Source: Pyrenophora tritici-repentis (lineage: Eukaryota; Ascomycota; Dothideomycetes; Pleosporales; Pleosporaceae). Taken from it: DNA of 64,000 nucleotides. Position numbers and translations under genes: made by a program. Positions within the stretch are counted from its first letter, which is position 1; the number at the start of each line of letters is the position of its first letter. The notes beneath the pieces were generated by a model, which was given only the letters and a program-made list of their open reading frames with translations, was not told the DNA's origin and made no database searches. The stretch spans positions 2,170,001 to 2,234,000 of the forward strand of contig NC_089392.1 in assembly GCF_003171515.1 (NCBI RefSeq). The letters run 5' to 3'. Positions 24,431 through 36,287 of the stretch are shown one piece after another.

Positions 24431-25093
24431 CTACTTCCACACACTCGAGCTCTCCGCCCCCGCCTTCTTCCCCTCCTGATACGTCTCACTCAGCCCATTA
24501 TACAACGCCTTAACCCTCTTAATCTCCCCTTCCAACCCCGTCCTCACCCCCTCATCCCCAATTTTACCCACAAGATCCTTGAAGCTCTTCGCCGTGAAAA
24601 ACTTATTCTTCCTGTTATACAACTGTCTTTTCTGCACACCATTTTCGCTCTCGCCCTCACCCTTGACCCTAAACACCTCTTGCAGGATATCAATATCATA
24701 CGGGATACCAAACAGATCGCGGCTATCCTCGTAGGTAAACAGGTAGTAGAACTCGTTGAAACCAGCCCATGTGATGCCGCTCAGACACAGCGAACAGGGC
24801 TCATGGGTGGCGAGGAAGATGCAGTCTTTTGCGGGATGCGGCCGTGTAGAAGGGTTGGGATAGTCGACGGTAAAGAATTTCTGGATGCAGTTTATTTCGC
24901 CGTGGAGGAGGGGGGAGAGGCGCTCGTTGTTTGTGGCGAGGGTGTAGGGGGTTAGGTCGGTGCGGGAGAGGATGGCGGCACCGAAGAGCTTGGAGCCGGT
25001 TGAGACGCCTTGTTTTGTGAGGGGAATGATGTGAGATTCGATTGTGGAGAGGAGCTTTATGACGAGTTGTTCGGGATGTGGTGGAGTGGACAT
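24431..25093 (-). CDS. CMP/dCMP-type zinc deaminase domain protein
   Basis: Single exon, 220 aa. The zinc site of the cytidine/deoxycytidylate deaminase superfamily is complete: HGE at about residue 63 (HGEINCIQ; His ligand and catalytic Glu) and PCSLC at about 101 (two Cys ligands). After the core there is a C-terminal extension rich in Lys and Glu (about 150-220). The natural substrate cannot be told from sequence; fungal relatives include nucleobase, nucleoside and tRNA deaminases, and uncharacterised proteins. No signal peptide. The gene runs in the same direction as the SET gene but is separated by 472 bp, so co-transcription is not expected. Confidence 0.85.
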   Translation of the reverse strand: MSTPPHPEQLVIKLLSTIESHIIPLTKQGVSTGSKLFGAAILSRTDLTPYTLATNNERLSPLLHGEINCIQKFFTVDYPNPSTRPHPAKDCIFLATHEPCSLCLSGITWAGFNEFYYLFTYEDSRDLFGIPYDIDILQEVFRVKGEGESENGVQKRQLYNRKNKFFTAKSFKDLVGKIGDEGVRTGLEGEIKRVKALYNGLSETYQEGKKAGAESSSVWK

Positions 25094-25478
25094 TTCGTTA
25101 TGGGGGTTGATGGGAGATTTGGTTAGGGGCGAGGGAGAGAGACTTCAGGGGGGTTTCCTCAAGCTCAAAACAGTGGAATGTTAGAATCAAGTCTCAATTC
25201 TAGCCTTTGGGTCCTTTATCTGGTTATACAACTGTTGTTGTTCCTTCGGAGCCCACCGGTGGCTGTCGGTGCGGGGCTTGCCGATATCTTTGCAGTGGGG
25301 CACTCCCGTCCTCACATTCAGACCTCGCATCTCGCCTGTTGCTGTCATGGTATCATTCATCACATCTCAATCAGAAATAGATCATTGAAATATCAGTCAA
25401 TCGCATAGTAGTTACTAGCAAATCTGACGCATCGCTCTCCACTCTCAACCCCCCATGAGACACTTAATACCACAACAC
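25094..25478. other. Intergenic
   Basis: Promoter side of the deaminase gene and 3' side of the transketolase gene. No gene or repeat seen. Confidence 0.45.
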
Positions 25479-27855
25479 TCACAAATCCACAAACTCCCCC
25501 TTCAACAGAGGATCTTCCCTCACTTGATTCAAGTACCCCTCCACCTTCGCCGTCAAAGCCGGCACATCGAACCCGAAATACTTATAAGCAGCTTTCCCCG
25601 GCAAACTATGTCCAAACCGCTTAATACAACAAGCCGCATCGGCATACCTCTCCCATCCATTCGGCGCAAACGGTTCAATGACCACAGCAGGAATACCCTC
25701 ATGCCTTCTTAGTGTCTCGCGCTTATATTTTATCTCCTGCCCCTCGAAAAGACGCTGGCAAGGGAAACTAACGACGCGAGCAGTAATGTTCCTTGCTTTT
25801 AGCTCCTTCACTACATCAACAGCGTGGTGCAGTTCTGCCCCAACGCCGATTAATGTGATGTCTGCGTTTTCAGCTTCTAGGAGCACGTAGGCGCCTTTTG
25901 CGACCTTGTCGCGCGAGGTTTGGGGTAGCTGGGGTAGTGCATGGCGCGAGGTGGAGATTATGCTGGGTGTATTTTTTGCGGAGATGGCTGTTATCCAGGC
26001 GCCGGCTGTTTCTTCGCTATCGGCCGGGCGGATGTAGAGGAGGTTGGGCATGGCACGGTAGAGGTTTGCGAGTTCAATGGGTTGATGTGTGGGGCCGTCT
26101 TCGCCCATTCCGATGCTGGGTTCGGAATTAGAAGGGGGCTTTCGGAAGGGATGGGGACAGTCTTACCTGTCGTGTGTTGCTGCGTGGATGACTTGGAGTT
26201 GCTGTAGTGCGCCCATGCGGACTGCGGGTGCGGAGTAAAAGTAGAACATCATGAAGCTTGAGGTGATCGGTATGAAGGTGTTGGGGGCAAAAGCAGCTAG
26301 GCCGTTGCTTATAGCCGCCATGCTATGCTCCCTCACTCCGAAGTGAATGTACCTGCCGGTGTAGTTTCCGTTTATCCCACAAGTCGTTTTGAGATCTGGG
26401 TGTTGGAAATCGATTTTACCGTTCCAACTCATGTGGACCGATGGAGTAAGATCAGCGGTACCGACCATGAAATTGTTGATTTTCTCTGCGATTGGATTGA
26501 TGACGAGGCCTGATGACTTCCTCGTCGCCGTGGGTGTGTCCAGGAAAGAGCTTGGCACTAAGTCTTTCCAGTTCTCCGGCAACTGGCCTTGTATTCTCCG
26601 CCTGAAGTCAGCGCCGTCCTCGGGATACTTGGTTTCATATATCTGAATCATCTTCTCCCATTCTTCCACAAGTTTTTGGCCTCTTTCGGGTAAATCAACA
26701 AAGAACTTGCGGACTTCTTTGCTCACCACAAAGTGCTCTTCAGGATCAAACCCATACGCCTTCTTCATGTTGGCAACATCGGTCGCACCAAAAGCTTGTC
26801 CGTGGGCGACTGCATCTCCTGCGACGGCGCTACCGAGGCCGATGACCGTTTTGACGTTGATGAAAGTGGGCTTGTCACTCGCTGAACGCGCCTTGTTCAG
26901 GGCTTCAACAAGACCTTCGACATCAAAGCAGCCGTCCTCGATATCGATGACATTCCACCCACAAGCCTTCATCTTAGCGTTGACATCCTCGGTGTTTGTC
27001 AAGTCGACAGAGCCATCGCAAGTAACCTGATTGTTGTCGTAGATGATGGTAAGATTGTTCAGTTTCAAGTGACCGGCGAAAGAAATCGCTTCCAAGGCTA
27101 CACCCTCTTGTAGGCAAGCATCTCCAACCATACACCATGTGTGGTTGGAGACGACGTCGAAACCTGGCTTGTTGTAGGTGGCTTGGAGGTTCTTGGTTGC
27201 CATCGCCAGACCGACGGCATTGGCTACACCTTGTCCCAGTGGTCCGGTAGTCACCTCGATGCCTTCATGTTCCATCTCAGGATGACCTGGACATAGGGTG
27301 TCGACCTTATCGGAATGATAGGACTTTAGTTGGTCGAAAGTCATGGCTTTGTAGCCTGTGAGGTGGAGGAACGTGTACTGGAAAAGACATGTATGGCCTA
27401 TTGCATTTAGTCACCTCGTCTGTTGCAAAACAAATGCCAGCTCTCAAACTCACCATTTGATAAGACGAATCGATCGCGGTTGAAGTAGGTGGGTGTGTGC
27501 GGTGCATATCGCATAACATACTTCCATAACGCCACACCAATGGCTGCCATACCAATGGCTCCTCTACATTGCGTTAGCATCTACTCCCAGTCTCATTCAT
27601 CAGTGCAATCTACCCAGGATGCCCGCCATTGAATTGCTGACACAAATCCGCAATCAACAGTCTAAATGTCTTCAAGACCAGATCGTGCTCCTTGGAAAGT
27701 TTCTGAACCGAAGCCTGTTCCACCTGCTCCTCTTTCTTCAGACCTTTCACCAGATTTTTTCCATACTCGGTGGATCCATTGAGCTCTGGTGCGTCCTGTG
27801 ACGTATGCATCATGTGTGCTTTCTCGTGAGGCGTAATATTTCGAATCGGCGACAT
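25479..27855 (-). CDS. Transketolase of dihydroxyacetone-synthase type
   Basis: Exons 27855-27614, 27563-27454, 27397-26167 and 26115-25479 join in phases 2, 1, 2; 739 aa. It is a complete thiamine-diphosphate transketolase: QFNGGHPGGAIG near the start, the TPP motif GDACLQEG..NL..IYDNNQV, the pyrimidine domain with HDSIGMGEDGPTHQP, and a C-terminal domain. The GDA (not GDG) variant and the CDGSVDLTNTEDV block match dihydroxyacetone synthases (formaldehyde transketolases) of methylotrophic yeasts better than the housekeeping transketolase. Those enzymes end in a peroxisomal PTS1; this one ends in EFVDL, which is not a standard PTS1, so a cytosolic location is more likely. Substrate preference, formaldehyde or sugar phosphate, is open. 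Confidence 0.9.
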
Positions 27856-28526
27856 CGAACCACTAAGAAAGTGCAAAGACGGGCCAAAATGCAAGTTCCA
27901 GTCGCTCCAAAGTCAAGAATAAGAAAAGGCTGTATCCAAGTGGGTTTAAATGCTGGCTGGGGCAGACAACGATAGTTGTTCGAGATACATCCATCTATCC
28001 ACCCACCGGAAGTTCCCAAAACGGCAACCCGATGCATCGCGACTATAGCCGGTCTAGTTTCCTATTGGTGAAGCCATGTTTACTGACGAAAGTGGTAATT
28101 ACAGGCTCCCATCTAGGTAAATAAAATACTAAACGCGCTGGTGTTACAAAGGCTACTACTATAAGCGCTAGACACGCCTGCATGCAATGGTGGGATTTAC
28201 CAGTCAAGGGTACATAGGTACCTGGGTATCTTCTGTCACCCGGGTGCTCCGGTAACTTTGTTAACAATGTCCAATCCCGGTCCTAACAAGTTTCCCCGCA
28301 CCCTGGCCATGGCTCTCGGTACCGGATGGAACTGTATTCCGTTGTTAGAAGTACCCAGGTATAGTATAGTAAGATGGAGCAGAGAGTACGTACACATCGT
28401 ATATATACCACAACCATCGTTCCAACTCTTCCTTTTGCTTCCCACGATCAATTTTTCGCGAAAGAAAATTGTTGTAGAAGAACTAGACCATGGCGCAAAA
28501 ATCAGTAGTGTATCCGTCCGCGTCTG
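27856..28526. promoter_or_regulatory. Divergent intergenic region, transketolase and polyol dehydrogenase
   Basis: 671 bp separate the start codons of two genes that point away from each other, so both promoters should lie here. The stretch 28112-28250 contains a possible third, diverged relative of the small MITE at 21560 (shared AAAATACT..CGCTGGTGT..TACAA) and a GTCACCCGGGTG block. A TATATATACC run at 28399-28408 lies about 120 bp before the plus-strand ATG. Confidence 0.45.
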
Positions 28527-29871
28527 ATGAGTCTGCCTCTAACGCATTCCACACAGGAAACCACCGCGTCCACGCCCGCGACTATCAAAACATCGCTACC
28601 AAATCCCTCATTACAAGTAACCGCAGACCATCAATTGAAGCTACAAGAAGCGCCTGTACATGCACCAAACCATGGAGAAGTCCTCCTTCATATCAAAGCG
28701 ACCGGCGTGTGCAGGTAAGCCAGCCCAGACAACATATACCCCACACAACCCACACTTCCTAATCCCAACACAAATCAGATCCGACATCCATTTCTGGAAA
28801 TCTGGTAGAATAGGCGATAGAATCATATAAGAAGACTATATACTCGGCCACGAAGCCGCAGGCATCGTGCTCCAATGCGGCGAGGGCGTTACAACACTCC
28901 AACCCGGTAACTACTGTCCCCACAATCCAGTTCACCACACAGATTCTAACACCACCACCACCTTCCAGGCGATCGTGTAGCAATAGAACCCGGAATCCCA
29001 TGCACTATGTGTTTCCTCTGCACAAGCGGGCGGTACAACCTCTGCAAAAACGTCGCTTTCCTCGGCGTATACCCTACAAACGGTACTATCCAACGGTACA
29101 AAACCCACCCAGCTCGATACTGTCATAAGCTGCCTCCCAATGTTTCCTACGTCGAAGGCGCCCTGCTTGAACCGCTGTCTGTCGTCCTGCAGGCTGTTAA
29201 ATCCGCGGATTTCTCGCTAGGTCGTGGGGCGCTCATCTGCGGCGCTGGACCTATTGGTCTTATGGCCTTGGCTGCGGCGAGGGCAAGCGGTGCTCATCCG
29301 CTTGTGATTACGGATTTGGAACCGGGGCGCTTGGTTTTTGCGCAGAAGTTTGTGCCGGCGGTAAAAACGTATTTGGTGGATAGGGGGCTGGATGCGAAGG
29401 GGAATGCGGAGAAAATCCGGGTGTTGTTTGAAGGTGGGGGTGGGGGTGTGGGCGAATATGGGGCGCCGCAGACGGTGCTGGAGTGTACGGGGGCGAAGAG
29501 TAGTGTTGCTACTGCTGTGTATGCGGCGAGGTTGGGTGGAACGGTTGTTGTGATAGGTGTTGGAGCTGAATTGATGAATAATTTGCCCTTTATGCATCTT
29601 ATTGGTTCAGAAATATGGGCTCTTACTTTTTCTTTGGACTGTTTACTGACTCGTGGTCTAGATCAAACTCAAGTTTAGTCAACGTTATTGTGATACTTGG
29701 CCAGCGGGTCTACAGTGTCTTGCTGGTGGTATCGTAGATCTTAAACCAATGGTTACCCACACATTTCCGTTGGAGAAGGCGGTTGACGCACTGCATATAT
29801 GTGGAGACTATGGTAATGGTAGTGTAAAGGTGCAAATTGTTGATGAAGTAGATGACGTGCTGTGATAATTG
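28527..29871 (+). pseudogene. Zinc-dependent polyol (arabinitol/xylitol) dehydrogenase remnant
   Basis: Medium-chain dehydrogenase of the L-arabinitol/xylitol/sorbitol dehydrogenase branch. Recognisable parts: HIKATGVC.SDIHFWKSG (catalytic zinc Cys), LGHEAAG, EPGIPC.MC.LCTSGRYNLC (structural zinc cysteines), the NAD site CGAGPIGLMALAAARASG, and the closing THTFPLEKAV. Exons near 28527-28714, 28779-28905 and 28970 onward fit, but codon TAA at 28828-28830 interrupts the second exon in frame. The last intron, whose acceptor precedes 29662 (ATCAAACTC..), lacks a usable GT donor at the expected place after GSEI. In addition, the Gly after the catalytic Cys is Arg (CRSD). I read it as a recent pseudogene. 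Sequencing error at two sites is a less likely alternative. Confidence 0.72.
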
Positions 29872-29983
29872 GAGTGAAAAATAGAGAGTTTGTTGTTTAA
29901 GCACTACCTTCATTCATTGGTCTTCGTTGTGATTTGGGAGCGATATTATTCCTGAACCCGCAGGAAAGTGACGCCATCAAATC

Positions 29984-31919
29984 TTACATGTTACCATCCG
30001 TTCTCTTCAAAAACTCCCACATAGCTCTTACAACAGCAAGTCCACTGCCTTGAGTCTCAACCGTTCTCCCCCTTCCCCGATCATTGAGATCGCCGCCATT
30101 TCGTGTCGCTGTCTTATCACTGTCGTATTGAAACCAACCAATTCTCTCATCAAGACTGATCTCCGTGTACAAATCATCATAAGAATGCACGTGAACATTG
30201 CGATAATCGGTTGCGTTCTCTGGCAACACAGGGATGAGACGGGACGCCGATTGGCTGGGGGGCGTGAATTCAGGAGCACCCCACCAGCATCCGAATTTGC
30301 CTTCCGAGTCTCGCGTTTTGAGGGCGGCTTGCGCGTTGTGTACGACCCAGGCGGTATGCCCTCTACAGCTGTTGTCATGTAGCATGGCTACTTCGCGACT
30401 CGCTGCGTGTGTTTTCCCTAGCCTGGTTGGGCGAGTGGGCAAGGGTTCGCAAAAGGCTGTGAGGTGGTGGAAGAAGATGCCCTTGAAGGTTTGCCCGTCT
30501 TGATTGCAGTGACCAGATGGATCACACAGTTCTGTAAGAATACCATTGTAGCCCAGACCGGCCCATTCGTTAGATATGACATCTTGACCATCTGCTGCGT
30601 TCTTATCGTTTTCCTGCGTCAATCTCGTGGAAGAAGGTGTGTACGATTTGGTTTTCTTCCAACCGGTAGCCCACACTACATTCCGAATAAGTTCATGCCC
30701 GTCTTCAAGGTACGAAGTCTCCCCTGTGGCCTCCCACAGGCCTCTGAGACCAGAGAGGAGAACACCCTGGTTGTACGTATACACCATCTCATTTCGCTCA
30801 TCGCATGTCGTCTTGCTATGATTTGTGCGATATCCGCCAATATGGAAGCCGTCCACATAGAGGCCTTGGGCATTGGTCATGTTACTCTGTTTGAGCCAGT
30901 TGTAAGCATTCAGTGCGTTCGCAAGATACACAGGATCGTAGCGTTCTCGATTCTTGCTGTCGCAGTCGTCGTATAGTTGATCCTCATGCGGCCGCGACTT
31001 GCCATGCTGCAAGATGAAAGGCGAGCAATTCGAGTCTCCAGCAAAGTGGAGATACATGCTGATGCTTGCTGAGATGAATAGCTGGTTCGTAATCGCATTC
31101 TTGTATGGCAATAAACTTGGGTTCCACGTCATTCCACCTCCGCAAAGTCTCCAATCCCACCCTTTTTCTGCCAATTCATAGAACACGCGCGAGCGATGTG
31201 AAAAAGCGGGTACGAACTGGGACGCATGCCATTCCTTTCCTCCAGCTTTGTTAGGCGTGTAGTGTCCAACGGAATGGCTTTCAACGAATCTTGTGGCCTC
31301 CAGCCAACCCAACACTACCCATAGCATGTCATCGAAAGCTTGCATCCTTATCGCAAAGTGATCTTCGCCAAAGTAGTAGGCAGAAGTCTGCGCAAAGTAC
31401 TTGTTTATCTCGTTCTCGACCCTCTGCGCCTCGACATCCAGTTTCCGACTCTTGTCGAATGTTCCGGGCATCGTGTAGGAGAGCGAGCGGGAAAGCGAGG
31501 AGAGGGTAGAAGAGACGTACGTGGACATCACAGCGCCCGTCCAGTCTATGGCTGATGTGTATTTACCGAGCCATACCTCGAAGTAGTGGTCTTGCATCGT
31601 AGAGAGGGTAGAGTGAAGATCGCGCAGGATGTTGGTCTCGGCGAGGGAATAGCTGGGCGTGTCTTTGGGGGTTTCGTTCGAGGTCTCTTGGGATGGTGAT
31701 GGAGTATCATGAATAGCATGTTGGTTCTTGGGCTCATAAAACGGCTCCCCTGTTTCTCGACCTGTCAGTGCGTTCAAGTCGGAGAGGCAAACTGCATGTC
31801 GTACCCTGGGAAGCTGATTGTTTTATGCTTTCAGCTATCGAAACGGTCGCAAATGCGAATATAAACAACAGCAACACAACAGGCAACCGCCAGACCTGCG
31901 CGCTTCGTGATAATGCCAT
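29984..31919 (-). CDS. GH76 alpha-1,6-mannanase-like protein
   Basis: Exons 31919-31805 and 31761-29984 with a 43-bp intron in phase 1; 630 aa. Residues about 10-30 of exon 1 are a strong signal peptide or anchor (PVVLLLFIFAFATVSIAES). The mature part carries the family's (alpha/alpha)6 hallmarks, including the catalytic Asp pair in AFDDMLWVVLGWLEA and the CGGGMTWNP block. GH76 proteins cut or transfer alpha-1,6-mannan and, in fungi, help to cross-link GPI proteins into the wall (DFG5/DCW1) or degrade mannan. No C-terminal GPI signal is visible, as the protein ends in a polar RTDGNM, so a secreted or N-terminally anchored form is inferred. Confidence 0.9.
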
Positions 31920-32502
31920 TACTGGCTCGCAAAGGTCGTATCTATCCAACTACACGGCAGCTGGGGTTGAAGGTTGGACGATGCGAAGCCCAAGACCTAC
32001 GTAGATGCTCAACATTCGATTGCCATTCAGCGATTCAGCACTATGCGCATAGGGCGGAAGAACAAGCTTCCAGTCGGTCATTGGAGTCACGGACGAGTGG
32101 AGATGTGCCGCGAATGCATGAGGCGTTCGATCCTGGCCAAGCTCAGCTTCCCGCGCGCGGCGCTTCTCATGGCTTCCCGTTCTCTGCGGCAGGGACTTGC
32201 AGCGAAGACATGACTTTAAAATAGAGATAGCTGGGACATGGAACTCGTCGTATCGTTGCGTGATGGAAGACCACAAAAGAGAGAGTCGCCCGTTTGTTGA
32301 GCGCGTCGTGAAGCTTGCAACAGGATGCCAAGCCTAGATCCTGAAGGTCGGTGATGCCTGCCCCGCGCTCGCACTCGCACGCTTCTCCTCGCGTGGACCG
32401 CCGCACGTGCCACATCCAAAAAAATCAATCCACGAGCCTCAGCACCACTCTTTCCGCCCACAGTAGCCTCCAAAACACGTAAAAAAGCGCAAAAAGAATG
32501 TT
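31920..32502. other. Intergenic between GH76 and tRNA
   Basis: Upstream DNA of the minus-strand GH76 gene. No gene is supported. Confidence 0.45.
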
Positions 32503-32589
32503 GAACAGAGTGGGAATCGAACCCACGCCACTTTCGTGACTAGCAGGCTGTACCTGAAGCTAGCGCCTTAACCGCTCGGCCATCTGTCC
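32503..32589 (-). tRNA. tRNA-Leu (anticodon CAG) with a very short intron
   Basis: Read on the minus strand it folds as a class II tRNA. The acceptor stem GGACAGA pairs with TCTGTTC (one G-T), the D arm is GCC..GGC, and the anticodon stem CTAGC/GCTAG encloses TTCAGG. A variable arm (ACGAAAGTG region) and a T arm with GGTTCGATTCC follow. The anticodon loop is 14 nt instead of 7, which fits a 7-nt intron (about 32546-32552) after position 37. The long variable arm and the CAG anticodon give leucine. CCA is not encoded. Confidence 0.9.
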
Positions 32590-33239
32590 GATTGCTTTGA
32601 TGAAAGAAGGGCATGGTACTAAGAAAATATAGGAGGTAAAATATTCATGAGCTCACGTAAGATGCAAATATTGTGGAAGCTTGGCTCACAGGCTCACTCT
32701 GCCAAAGTCAGACGATCCCGGGCTACAAGAATCGCTATAGCTAATCTTCACCGGACCATGGCACGAACACGTAATGACACAACCACTGCGGCGGTAATAA
32801 CGTTTACTTGCAGCCGGGAACCGAAATGAATCCAACACCCGAGCCACATGTAGGCTCGCAGCCGCCTCACGCCACAAATTCGGCCGTGGCCGGATAATGG
32901 AACACGAAAAGAAACCTTGCTGTTGCAGCACACACGACATATAGTTGAATCCTTCCTAACGCCGTCTGGTAAATATCCCAAGACCTAGGCCGGAAAGCTT
33001 GCTATCGACCGAGAGGTGCCGATCAACGGTATCTCCTGCTTGATCAAGAATCGTGCATGCGCTAGTGACAGCGACTACTATATCACCTTCCGCAAACATG
33101 GTTTTGTCTCGAAGAAGCGACCGGGTAGTTATCACCGTCGTCATAAGCGCAAGTGCGTCTAAATGTTGGCAAATATATAGGTGTGTGCCGCCTGCGACGC
33201 TGCTGCTCGCCAGCGACTACGTTTTGTTCTACCAACATT
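32590..33239. other. Intergenic upstream of S28 peptidase
   Basis: Promoter side of the peptidase gene, next to the tRNA 5' flank. No open frame with a recognisable domain. Confidence 0.45.
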
Positions 33240-35065
33240 ATGCGTTTCTCAGTTGTTGTCGCGGCGGTTCTTGGAGGCATCCAGACCGCTTCCGCACTGA
33301 AGCTTTCCCCGAGAAGTCTCGCAGAGAGGGATGAGCAGGTAGATACAACTCTCTGAGCTCTACCAATGGCTTTACTGGCCGGTGACGAGACGTATGGAGG
33401 CAATGAAAGCTCACAACCAGCCAGGTACAACGACGCAGCCTTGCCAAACGCGCTGATACCGACCCCACATTGTTATACCCGGAACGCAACATCTCGGTGC
33501 CTGTTGACTTCTTCCATAACGAGACTCGGTACGAGCCGCACAGTAATGAATCGTTCAATCTAAGGTACTGGTTCGACGACACCTACTACAAGCCAGGCGG
33601 ACCAGTCTTTGTTCTTCTTGGCGGTGAGACTAACGGGGCGGGCCGTCTGCCTTTCCTACAAAAGGGAATTGTGCACCAAGTCATCAAGGCTACCAACGGC
33701 TTGGGCGTCATCCTCGAACACCGCTACTATGGCAAGAGTTTCCCGGTCCCTGACCTCACGACCAAGAACATGCGTTTCTTGACAACTGAGCAATCCCTTG
33801 CTGAGATTGACTACTTTGCGAAGAATGTCAAGTTCGAGGGTATTGATGCAGATTTGACTGCCCCGAACACCCCCTGGGTATGGACACTGATGTATTTTTC
33901 ACCTGATCAAACGCTAACTTCTGTCAGGTCGTTTACGGCGGATCGTATGCTGGAGCGCAGGCTGCGTTCTTGCGAGTTGTCTACCCGGAGACGTTCTGGG
34001 GAGCCATCTCATCATCCGGAGTCACAACTGCCATCTATGACTACTGGCAATACTTTGAGCCCGCTCGTCTCTACGGACCTCCTGACTGCATGAAGAACAC
34101 TCAGCTTCTGATTGACGTTATTGATGGTATCCTCATCCGTCAGAACGATACCTCTTTGGTTCAGTCACTCAAGGATGTGTTTGGACTTGGTGGCATCACT
34201 GACAACCGTGACTTTGCCAACCAGATCACTGGTGTTTATGGACTTCAGAGTACTAACTGGGACCCTGAAGAGAACTCAGATTCGTGGTTCAACTACTGCA
34301 CTAACATTACTGCCGAAGAACCCATTGGTGAGAACTTGCGCCCCACAGTTGCCAAACTCGCCGCAGTATCTGGCTATGTCAACGACACCGTCGTGCAGAA
34401 CATTACTTTGAACGCGATTGCCTGGATCAACAGCACTGCACTCCGATCATGGCGCAGGTCGAATTCCACCCAGGACTCACACTTTACGACGCTCAACAGT
34501 TCCCTGTTGCAGTCATACACTTCCATTGAGGACTACAGCTACACGAGCTGGAGCTACCAAGTCTGCACCGAATGGGGTTACATCCAAACGGGAAACACAC
34601 CCGCTGATATCATGCCGCTTATTTCTCGTGTCATGGACGTCGAGTACCTAACCTTCTTCTGCCGTGCGCAGTTCGGAATCAACTCACCGCCCGAAATTGA
34701 ACGCGTCAATAAATACGGCAACTACAGCATCGAGTACGAGCGTCTTGCCATCATCGGCGGCAATGCCGATCCTTGGAGACCTGCGACACCACTCTGGTAC
34801 CCCAACAGCAGGAATGACACTGTTGAGAAGCCGTGGCATTTGATCAGCCACGGTGTTCACCACTGGGAGGAGAACGGTATTTTCGAGAACCAGACGACGC
34901 CTGAGTTACCGCCTGCACAGGTTGTGTATGCGCAGCAGTACCTGAAGAACTTTGTTGTGGACTGGATTCAGGGTAAGTTTTCGTCTTTCATGCCAACGTC
35001 TAAGGGGTATTTTGCTGACAAGAGACGCAGAGTTCAATGACCAGAAGAGCCGTATTGAGTTATAA
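33240..35065 (+). CDS. Secreted serine peptidase, family S28
   Basis: Exons 33240-33338, 33425-33877, 33928-34972 and 35031-35065 join in phases 0, 0, 1; 543 aa. A signal peptide (residues 1-20, cut after ASA) is followed by a likely Lys-Arg propeptide site (LAKR). The S28 (Pro-X carboxypeptidase / DPP7) catalytic parts are present: LEHRYYGKS, the nucleophile Ser in VYGGSYAGA, Asp in NADPWR and His in SHGVHHW. Many N-glycosylation sites (NIS, NET, NDT, NIT, NST) fit a secreted or vacuolar enzyme. Fungal S28 enzymes cut after proline, often at acid pH. The first intron (86 bp) is the least certain part; it was set by reading frame. Confidence 0.87.
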
Positions 35066-36287
35066 TAGCGTGCTGTCGTGTTGTAATGTTCTGACGACTT
35101 GAAATCGTTACCCTCGGATTCGCTCGGCGCGACGCCGACAGTCCAAAGTTACATCCGTCCTTACCCATTACTTTAATATACGGGTGATTATCATCATCAT
35201 CATCCGGCGCTGCAATGGCGATTTCACCACAGAATAACCCTAAGAATCAAACTCACGCCTTGCTCTCAGTAACCCACAAGTTTTCTCCACTGTGCCAAAC
35301 CGTGCGTGGCATGCCGATTCGAATCTCCCATCAAAAACTCTGTGATGTTACCGTCGAGATCAAGATAGCATAATGCTAATAATCCACAACAGCCTCAAGC
35401 CAGAATCTGGCTCCAGTAAAAAGTAAAAAACGAAAATGACGTTATCTCTGTCTTCCTAATCTCCGTTCCGTCCGTTCTACTCCACAACGCTATGACGTAG
35501 AAGCCTCATCCCTCTCCACCCCACTACCACACCGCCGTCTGTCCATGCCGGCTCATAAACACAAAACGCTCCATCCGGAAGCAACGGCAGCATCAGCGCT
35601 CGTATACAAAGCTCCTAAAATAGTAACGTGATCAACACCATGCCCATTGTCTGGTGTGATCAGCGGTGCTTCGACTCGCCGTAGCTGCACCGGGAGATCT
35701 GCGTTGTCAGGCAAGGGGGAGTAAAAGTATTGTTTTCGCCGTTTCCCGGGCGTGACTGGCCCAGTCATTCCTGGCTAAAAGAGCAGGTTAAGCCGACGGG
35801 AATGTGATGCCGTGGTATACGAGCTTATGCCTTGTTGGGATCTTCGTTGGTGAAGATGCGTGGTGAGGTGGGAGACAGAGGGAGAGGGAAGGGGAGAGAG
35901 CCATGTGAGAGTGAAAGAGGTATTTGCAAGATATTTGTTTTACGAGGACGAACGAACGAACAGAGGTGGGGAAGGTGTACCTGGGAATTGTTTTAGCGGC
36001 TTCGGTCGCTTCGGGCCGTTTACTGGGTTTGGCTCGGGAAGGTGGGGGTAGGATGATGGTAGCCGATCGACACATGGCTGGTCAGTGGATGGGGGTAGTG
36101 AGATGGAATATGATGGGTTGTAGAAAGTATGGCTATATAAGCACTACCGTGACACTGTTCTCTAAGACTTTTCCTTTTATCTACCAATATACAAGCTGAT
36201 TCAATCATTCGCTTCTACACCTTAATATCCTAATCCACATATCCCACTCTCTCACAGCACCCAATAAATACCCAACAGACCACAAGT
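35066..36287. other. Intergenic, 3' UTR and promoter DNA
   Basis: Includes a short TCATCATCATCATC microsatellite at about 35190. Open frames here are short and unmatched. No gene is supported. Confidence 0.45.
36134..36140 (+). promoter_or_regulatory. Candidate TATA box of the NIS1-like gene
   Basis: TATATAA about 148 bp before the ATG at 36288, followed by pyrimidine-rich leader sequence. Position and sequence fit a core promoter, but there is no direct evidence. Confidence 0.35.

Noticed and set aside
13973..25093. Secondary-metabolite cluster around the P450
   Set aside because: No polyketide synthase, peptide synthetase, terpene cyclase or cluster regulator lies nearby; the neighbours are a transposon and housekeeping-type genes.
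28112..28250. Third copy of the small MITE family as a firm feature
   Set aside because: The interior resembles copy 2, but the inverted ends are too diverged; mentioned only as a possibility.
35185..35200. CRISPR-like or regulatory repeat in the TCATCATC run
   Set aside because: It is a short trinucleotide microsatellite in a eukaryotic intergenic region.
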